Assembly: GCA_027365835.1 (NCBI GenBank)
Contig: DAHXLU010000066.1
Coordinates: 1 to 37,915 of the forward strand
DNA from: JAJZMA01 sp021850405
GTDB taxonomy: Bacteria > Chloroflexota > Dormibacteria > Aeolococcales > Aeolococcaceae
Direction: 5' to 3'
DNA length: 37,915 nucleotides
This document shows, piece by piece, positions 32,661 through 37,915 of this stretch (its first letter is position 1; each line of letters begins with the position of its first letter). Position numbers and translations under genes: made by a program. The notes under the pieces are model-generated. The model did no database searches. It worked only from the letters and a program-made list of their open reading frames with translations, and was not told where the DNA came from.

Positions 32661-35207
32661 GTGCAGCCTTCTGAGGAAGATGGTACGATTGCAAACCAAA
32701 GTTACGATATCTCGAAGACCCTCTGGGTGGTCTTGTTAGTTGCGGTCACCGTAGGACTAAGCAGGGCTGCAATCATGGCGTTCCCGTGGGTTAGTGGTAT
32801 CGCTACAGCTGTTCCTGGAGCTCTCACACAGTTACATCCGCTAAGCGGGATAGTCCTGCCGAACGGAATTCTTCCAGAGATAGGTTTTGCTCTCTGGGCA
32901 GCAGGCAATGGCTGGTTAGGCAGTCGGATTGTGCTGCGCCATTCCTTTCTATCGCGAGAGATTGCGTGCACAGTCGGTCTTGCCCTGGCATTCTGGGCGT
33001 GTTGTTTGGGCATTCCAGCGATGTGGGCGGTAGTGGTCGGGCAGGAGACAGTGGGCTTCATTGCCCTGGGAGAAGGGGTCCTATCATTTGCTCTCGCGGT
33101 AGCGACGATCATGCAATGCCGGAAGCCTCCCCAGGCGGCAGCGCTGAAGTGGCCCAGCGTATCGCTTGATCCAGAGCGGCAGAAGGCCGCTCCAGTGTTG
33201 GGAACGCTGGCTATAGTGCTCTCCATCTTCGTAGTTGGGGCGAGTGTCTTGTACGTCCTAAAAAACCCGGTAGTCGAGTGGGATGCCCTTATCTATCATG
33301 TGGCAACATCGCGGCTCTGGTACCTGGGCCGGCCCAACCCACCATTACACTTTGGACCGTCTGTGGGCATTGAGATAAGCGGAAATTTTCCTCCGCTGTT
33401 TCCTGCGATCGGACTTGCCACTAGCCTCATTGGTGGCAGTTTCCAGACGTTCTGGTTGCGAATACTCTCACCTCTGATGCTCCTCGCAGTTCTTCTAATG
33501 GTATTTGGGTATTGCCGAGCGAGGCTCAGTACCAACACCGGATTATGGGCAGTCATCCTGCTGGCGGGGTGTCCCATTTTGGTCGTTTACGCCATGTGGA
33601 GCACGAACTATGTCATGCTCACGGCCCTTACCGCCGCCACTGTTCTGGCGGCTGATGTTGCATGCGAACGCGGTACGGGCGGTGCATGGTGCACTCTCGG
33701 ATTGGTTGCTGGGCTTGCAATGATGACTAATTATATCGGGCTGCTCTCAGTGATAGTATGCCTTCTGGCATGCTGCTTTTTGAACCCGCGTGGATTGCGC
33801 CCTGTTGCGCTCATGTCCATGGCCGCAGGTGTGCTTCTGGTTGGATGCGCATGGTGGCTGAGAGATTGGATTGCCGTGGGGGACCCAGTATATCCATTGC
33901 TAACCAGTGTGTGGCACGGGCGGGCACTCAACAATAAACTGTTCACCGCTACTTTGACAGATCTTAGGACGTCGGCACTCAGTGGATGGCGGATGTCGAG
34001 TTTGCCGCTCACGCTGTCTGAAGGAACCACAGCGCTAATGGGACGGGTCGGAATTGTAGTTGGCAGTCTGGCTGGCCTATTGTATTCTTTGTTTTCTCCT
34101 GGAAGGAACCGTGCAGTGTTGCGATGGCTGGCTATCACAAATCTGGCATTTGTGGTGATCCTCCTCGCTCCGGGCTGGTACTGGACCCGCTATCTGCTAC
34201 CACTATTCCCCATTACAGCCATCATTGCTGGCAGCGCACTCTCCGCAATGTCCATCCGAATACGGAGCGCGCGTGGCCGCATGGAGTTCTTCGCTGGCAT
34301 CTTCACGATTGCTTTGCTGGACGTTACCGCGTTTTTGTCGACCGCCATAGGCTTCGGTTTGGGCCTCGCCGGCCCATCCGAGTTTGGCGTTATCACCCCG
34401 GCGCTGCCTAACGGAGTTGTCAACTTCATGTGGTCGCTGGAGAATCCTGGGTCCAGAAGAGCTAGCCTGTGGGTCAACCTGAGTGGAGACTTGCTAGCCT
34501 GGGAGTGGCTGAATCAGCATAGTTCTGGGGGGCAGATGGTCGCTACCCTTGATCCACGCACGCTCTATCTTCGTGCTCCTCAACATGTTTTATACCTGGA
34601 TGGACGCATGGCCCTGCCGTTGCTCCACATGAACAGCCCTGCAGAAATGTCAGCCTATCTACACAGGTTGGGTGTCCGTTGGATTGACATTCCCGAAAAC
34701 GTCCTGGCGCCAATGACATATGATCCGGTGCTGAGAGACCTACCTTTGGTACGGTTCCTGGGGACCGCTGCATTTCCTCTTCGCGCAGAATTCAGCATCC
34801 ATGGGCTTCCATGGCTTACCTCCATCTACGCGGTTGGTGGGCCAGAGCGTCCTACTGCTCCAGCTATCTTTCCTGGCTATACGAGCCCGCCGCCTTTATT
34901 GAATGGAGACTACATCGTCGCTCGCCACGCCTTGGGAGCTGTAATACAGGTAGCACCGGGTCAAATTTGGAAGGGGAGCAAACTCCAGTTCCAGTATTGC
35001 CTGCAGCATGGCGCGACCCTGGTTGCGAAGTTGCCCAGCAGACCTGGAGGAAGGCCATTTTCCCTTGCGCTAGATGCAGGGCCACAGTGCGGGTCAGGAT
35101 GGGGCACGACAAGTCTGGCACTGCCAGATGCGGCGAGCACGGTGGTAAGTGTGCGGTTGTGGGCCAGGGGGGGTGGCGCCGAGATACGGAATGCTGCTGT
35201 GCTTTAA
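32661..35207 (+). CDS. Large membrane glycosyltransferase-like protein (GT-C fold, putative)
   Basis: An 848-aa protein with about ten to twelve predicted transmembrane helices up to residue ~600, then a soluble C-terminal part with a beta-rich end (LLNGDYIVARHALGAVIQV... to the stop). After the fifth or sixth helix lies VEWDALIYHVATSRLWYLG, an acidic/His loop (Asp208, His213) like the catalytic first loop of GT-C enzymes, then GNFPPLFPAIGLATSL. I start at GTG 32661, seven bases after AGGAG; an in-frame ATG at 32586 directly abuts a -10-like TAGAAT and has no ribosome-binding site. It probably transfers sugars from lipid carriers on the outer face of the membrane. Confidence 0.6.
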   Translation: MQPSEEDGTIANQSYDISKTLWVVLLVAVTVGLSRAAIMAFPWVSGIATAVPGALTQLHPLSGIVLPNGILPEIGFALWAAGNGWLGSRIVLRHSFLSREIACTVGLALAFWACCLGIPAMWAVVVGQETVGFIALGEGVLSFALAVATIMQCRKPPQAAALKWPSVSLDPERQKAAPVLGTLAIVLSIFVVGASVLYVLKNPVVEWDALIYHVATSRLWYLGRPNPPLHFGPSVGIEISGNFPPLFPAIGLATSLIGGSFQTFWLRILSPLMLLAVLLMVFGYCRARLSTNTGLWAVILLAGCPILVVYAMWSTNYVMLTALTAATVLAADVACERGTGGAWCTLGLVAGLAMMTNYIGLLSVIVCLLACCFLNPRGLRPVALMSMAAGVLLVGCAWWLRDWIAVGDPVYPLLTSVWHGRALNNKLFTATLTDLRTSALSGWRMSSLPLTLSEGTTALMGRVGIVVGSLAGLLYSLFSPGRNRAVLRWLAITNLAFVVILLAPGWYWTRYLLPLFPITAIIAGSALSAMSIRIRSARGRMEFFAGIFTIALLDVTAFLSTAIGFGLGLAGPSEFGVITPALPNGVVNFMWSLENPGSRRASLWVNLSGDLLAWEWLNQHSSGGQMVATLDPRTLYLRAPQHVLYLDGRMALPLLHMNSPAEMSAYLHRLGVRWIDIPENVLAPMTYDPVLRDLPLVRFLGTAAFPLRAEFSIHGLPWLTSIYAVGGPERPTAPAIFPGYTSPPPLLNGDYIVARHALGAVIQVAPGQIWKGSKLQFQYCLQHGATLVAKLPSRPGGRPFSLALDAGPQCGSGWGTTSLALPDAASTVVSVRLWARGGGAEIRNAAVL

Positions 35208-35281
35208 GGTCACAAAACGGTAAACCCTGTGTTCCTGGCAACATAAGATGTTAGCCTACTGCCCAATCGGAGGGATGTGTG

Positions 35282-36346
35282 ATGACCACAACGGCAGGAG
35301 ACCCAGCCTGGGAAGCTGCTTTACGCTTCTACGCCAGCCGCTCAGTTCTGATAACGGGCGGTGCTTCGTTCATTGGAAGTCATCTCGTAGAATTGCTCCT
35401 CAAGGCTGGTGCCCATTTGACTGTCCTGGACGACCTGAGCAGTGGAAAGCTGGAGAATCTGGGGTCGATGGCAAAGGATGTCAACTTTGTCCAGGGAGAT
35501 GTTAGGTCCCAGGATAAAGTAGAGGCGGCAGCAGCTGGCTGTGAGGTCATGTTTCATCTTGCCAATGCTCATGGAGGGAGAGGTTACATCGACACTCACC
35601 CAGTTGAGTGTGTTAACAACCTGATCTGCGATCATGCAGCATTTGCTGCAGCAGCCGCTGTGGGTTGTGGCCGGATAATTTACGCGGGCTCAGCGTGCGC
35701 ATACCCGGTCTCGCTTCAAACAGACGCTACAGCAACCAATCTCCTTGAAGAGAGCGAGGCAGGGTTTGAGGTACAGGGAAGGGCCTTTCCGGATGGGGAG
35801 TATGGCTGGGCAAAACTCATGGGTGAGCTTCAACTTCGCGCGTTCCACCGTCAGTTCGGAATAGACACGGTTGCGTGCAGGATATTTACGGCATATGGTC
35901 CACGGGAAAATGAGAGCCATGCGGTCATCGCCCTTGTCGCGAAGGCACTTGCAAGGATGGATCCATACCCCATATGGGGAGATGGTAGCCAGACACGTAA
36001 CTTCACCTACGTGAAAGACACCGTTACCGGAATGGCTTTGGCAGGTGCCAGACTCAATGGATGCCAGGCTATCAATATCGGGACAGATGAACATATCTCT
36101 ATCGATGAGCTCGTCGAAGAGATCTTCGGTATCCTCTCTTGGCATCCATCGGAAATAAAGCGGGAGATCGATATGCCAGTAGGGGTTATGAGCCGTGCCG
36201 CAAGCCTCAAAAAGTGCCGTAGTGAGCTGGACTGGACCCCCTCATGGAATCTGCATGATGGCCTGAAAGAGACCATCTCATGGTACGAGAGTCATACCGA
36301 TGCCAAACAGCTTGCCGGTCTGGATAAGCTCCTGCTCTCCAGATGA
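35282..36346 (+). CDS. NAD-dependent sugar epimerase/dehydratase (extended SDR)
   Basis: A 354-aa extended short-chain dehydrogenase acting on nucleotide sugars. It has the cofactor motif TGGASFIGSHL (25-35), an acidic VLDDLSSGKLENL after strand 2 that favours NAD(H), a serine in YAGSACAYP (about 137), and the catalytic pair Tyr174/Lys178 in YGWAK. ARIFTAYGPRE-like CRIFTAYGPRENE and the late YVKDTVTGM segment are typical of GalE/UDP-glucuronate-epimerase-type enzymes. The exact sugar is not determinable. ATG 35282 is seven bases after GGAGGG. The stop overlaps the next gene by 4 nt (ATGA). Confidence 0.85.
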   Translation: MTTTAGDPAWEAALRFYASRSVLITGGASFIGSHLVELLLKAGAHLTVLDDLSSGKLENLGSMAKDVNFVQGDVRSQDKVEAAAAGCEVMFHLANAHGGRGYIDTHPVECVNNLICDHAAFAAAAAVGCGRIIYAGSACAYPVSLQTDATATNLLEESEAGFEVQGRAFPDGEYGWAKLMGELQLRAFHRQFGIDTVACRIFTAYGPRENESHAVIALVAKALARMDPYPIWGDGSQTRNFTYVKDTVTGMALAGARLNGCQAINIGTDEHISIDELVEEIFGILSWHPSEIKREIDMPVGVMSRAASLKKCRSELDWTPSWNLHDGLKETISWYESHTDAKQLAGLDKLLLSR

Positions 36347-37134
36347 GTTCGGCCAGGGAAATACAGACCCCGGATCACGCTGAAAGCAGTGCGTCTCCTT
36401 CAATCGAAGTAGTACTACCCGCACACAATGAGGCCGATGGCATTGGCCAGGTATTGAATGAGTTTTATGATCAGGTGGCTGTACAGGACGGAATACCTGT
36501 CCGGTTTCTGGTGTGTGAAGATGGCTCAGCCGACAACACCCTGCAGGTACTGAATGGACTTGCGAATGCCCTCCCTCTTACGGTTTTAACATCTGCCGAG
36601 CGGAAGGGCTATTCCAGGGCCGTCATTGACGGTCTACGGGCCACGACGGCCGACCTGATAGCGTTTATTGATTCAGATGGCCAGTGTGATCCAGCGGATA
36701 TGGCGAGCCTGGTCGCCGCAATCCATGACGCCGATCTTGTTGTGGGCTACCGGCACCCCAGGGTTGACCCAGTGTACCGAAAGATTATGTCCGGCTCCTT
36801 CAAATGCGTATACCGGATTTTATTTCCGGTGCGTCTCCACGATCCCTCATGCCCTTTTCTCATCCTGACCAGGCCAAGCCTGCAAAAGATCCTGAACGGG
36901 GACATAGGGAGGCTCAAAGAAGGTTTTTGGTGGGAGTTCAATGCCCGTGCCGTAGCATGTGGACTCCGGGTCGTTGAGCGGCCGGTACACCATCGGGTGC
37001 GGGTCGCTGGAGTGACCAAGGTGTACAGGCTTAAAAAAATTCCTGGAATTGCTCTAGCTCATCTGCTCGCACTTTTTGCGCTTCGGCGCGAACTAAAGAG
37101 GATGCCCAGGAACCCTGATCATCGTCCAGAATAA
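36343..37134 (+). CDS. Family 2 glycosyltransferase
   Basis: A 263-aa GT-A-fold enzyme with an N-terminal nucleotide-binding strand VVLPAHNEADGI (24-35), CEDGSADNT (58-66) and the metal/sugar DxD motif IDSDGQCDP (109-117). The later part (KEGFWWEFNARAVACGLRVVERPVHHRVR) resembles polyprenyl-phosphate sugar synthases. A hydrophobic stretch near the C-terminus (IPGIALAHLLALFAL) could be a membrane association helix. It may make the lipid-linked donor used by the two GT-C proteins upstream (inference). It is coupled to the epimerase by an ATGA overlap. Confidence 0.85.
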   Translation: MSSAREIQTPDHAESSASPSIEVVLPAHNEADGIGQVLNEFYDQVAVQDGIPVRFLVCEDGSADNTLQVLNGLANALPLTVLTSAERKGYSRAVIDGLRATTADLIAFIDSDGQCDPADMASLVAAIHDADLVVGYRHPRVDPVYRKIMSGSFKCVYRILFPVRLHDPSCPFLILTRPSLQKILNGDIGRLKEGFWWEFNARAVACGLRVVERPVHHRVRVAGVTKVYRLKKIPGIALAHLLALFALRRELKRMPRNPDHRPE

Positions 37135-37185
37135 GATCGCTTCCTCCCATCCGCGAACCAGGGCTGAGACGGGACAGAGACCAGA

Positions 37186-37214
37186 CGCTCGGGCCCCAAG
37201 AGGGCGCCTGAGCG
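37186..37214 (+). terminator. Stem-loop after the glycan block
   Basis: CGCTC (37186-37190) pairs with GAGCG (37210-37214). Inner GG/CC and GCCC/GGGC pairings extend the stem to about 11 bp with single-base bulges. It lies about 50 bases past the GT2 stop. There is no T-run. Confidence 0.45.
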
Positions 37215-37292
37215 ACCCCTGTGGCAAGCCGTTTGTCTACTCTCACAGGGATGTTGCAACATCGGGGCCAACTCTGTGCTATGAATCATTGC

Positions 37293-37580
37293 ATGAGCGA
37301 AGACGTTGCGAACTTCAAGATTTCCGGGGTTATACCTGGAGTGGCCGAGGAGCGGCTGACAAGGGTGCTGGAAGAGGCCCAGTCAGGTGGACGTAAAAAA
37401 CCGCGCATACGCACCCTGGCAGCTCACCTGACCGCCCATGGAATCTGGGTGTACGAAACACGGAGTGGGGACATCCTGATATCCGGAGCAAGGGGCCGCA
37501 AGAGCGACCTTTCTGCCCTCGCCCATACCATTGAGGACAACGGTGGCTACCTGGTACGGGGGCTGCGCCAGTCCTCCTGA
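37293..37580 (+). CDS. Hypothetical small basic protein
   Basis: A 95-aa protein (MSEDVANFKISGVIPGVAEERL...) with mixed alpha/beta character and a basic middle (GGRKKPRIRTLAAHLTAHG), ending GGYLVRGLRQSS. Third-position GC bias is coding-like. The start is unclear: ATG 37293 or 37281, neither with a good ribosome-binding site, and a GTG at 37221 is also in frame. I do not recognise the family. It lies between the glycan block and a mobile-element remnant and could be accessory DNA. Confidence 0.45.
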   Translation: MSEDVANFKISGVIPGVAEERLTRVLEEAQSGGRKKPRIRTLAAHLTAHGIWVYETRSGDILISGARGRKSDLSALAHTIEDNGGYLVRGLRQSS

Positions 37581-37796
37581 CAGCTCCACCCAGCCACCAT
37601 GCACACCAGTACTCAGCGCTCTTTTGCTTCCAATTCCTTGCCGGGAGCATCGGCACCATGCGGGATCGACACACCCATATACTGTCGGCAACGCCAAGAA
37701 TCCAGAACGCTGGCCGGCACCCAGCATCCCGTCCCGGTAATAGGGTGGGGATGACGGATATGGCGAAGGTGGTGAAGGATATGAGTCGATGGGGGA

Positions 37797-37915
37797 ATGA
37801 GTAAGACATTTCGCCCGTACGACCGAGATCAGATGTTGTTGTTGCCGCCGTCAGTGCAGGAGTGGGTGCCCAAGGGAGATAGAGCGCACCGCATACATAG
37901 ATGACCTGGTCGAGA
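37797..37915 (+). pseudogene. IS1182-family transposase, 5' fragment with frameshift, cut by window end
   Basis: ATG 37797 begins MSKTFRPYDRDQMLLLPPS, then VQEWVPKGDRA. This matches the characteristic N-terminus of IS1182-type transposases (TFRPYDxDQxxLLPPSxxEWVPxGHLA). The frame then hits TGA at 37902-37904. One base on, another frame reads YIDDLVE, which is the expected continuation of the family. A single-base indel near 37888-37896 explains both. Either the element is decayed, uses programmed frameshifting, or the sequence has an error. GGGGG precedes the ATG. The element continues beyond the window; its inverted repeat should lie just left of 37797 but I cannot identify it. Confidence 0.7.

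Overview
The window looks like a chromosomal segment of a moderately GC-rich actinobacterium, most plausibly near the Acidimicrobiia. The reasons are the clpS-DUF2017 pair, a ClpC-type unfoldase, a four-domain ribosomal protein S1, a secreted protein ending in GYWLVAADGG-type repeats (to my knowledge frequent in that class), and frequent TTG/GTG starts with good Shine-Dalgarno sites. The taxonomy is inference from gene content; there is no rRNA. I saw no tRNA, CRISPR array or convincing origin.

Layout. 1-2.8 kb: nadB-nadC (NAD synthesis), facing a reverse group of a small Zn-ribbon protein, clpS and a DUF2017 protein. 4.3-6.9 kb: a large secreted repeat protein on the minus strand, with a long non-coding upstream region holding a CTGCA microsatellite. 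7.7-8.2 kb: a HicB-HicA toxin-antitoxin pair. 8.7-17.0 kb: plus-strand housekeeping genes (rpsA, a small charged protein, a DCC-family thiol protein, clpC, uvrA, a 66-aa orphan). 17.1-20.0 kb: a minus-strand murL-murD2 pair, the alternative route to D-glutamate in peptidoglycan. 20.2-27.5 kb: an M16 peptidase, then a tight run of a small helical protein, an intact metallo-beta-lactamase-fold hydrolase, an HtrA-like protein without its catalytic triad, a second MBL-fold protein without metal ligands, pyrG, and a GlpX-like protein without most of its metal ligands. A perfect 16-bp hairpin closes the run against the convergent clpP. 28.8 kb: pirin. 30.1-37.1 kb: a surface-glycan block (two GT-C membrane glycosyltransferases, an NAD-dependent sugar epimerase, a GT2 glycosyltransferase). 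The right edge holds a small orphan gene and a frameshifted start of an IS1182-family transposase that runs off the window.

How the genes fit together. Three parts of the Clp system are present (ClpS adaptor, ClpC unfoldase, ClpP peptidase with a long N-terminal extension), though in separate units. Cell-envelope functions recur: MurD2 adds L-Glu and MurL epimerises it, the GT block probably builds or attaches a glycan, and the repeat protein is exported. The most unusual points are the MurL/MurD2 pathway and the clustering of three apparently inactive enzyme homologues around pyrG, with pyrG translationally coupled to two of them.
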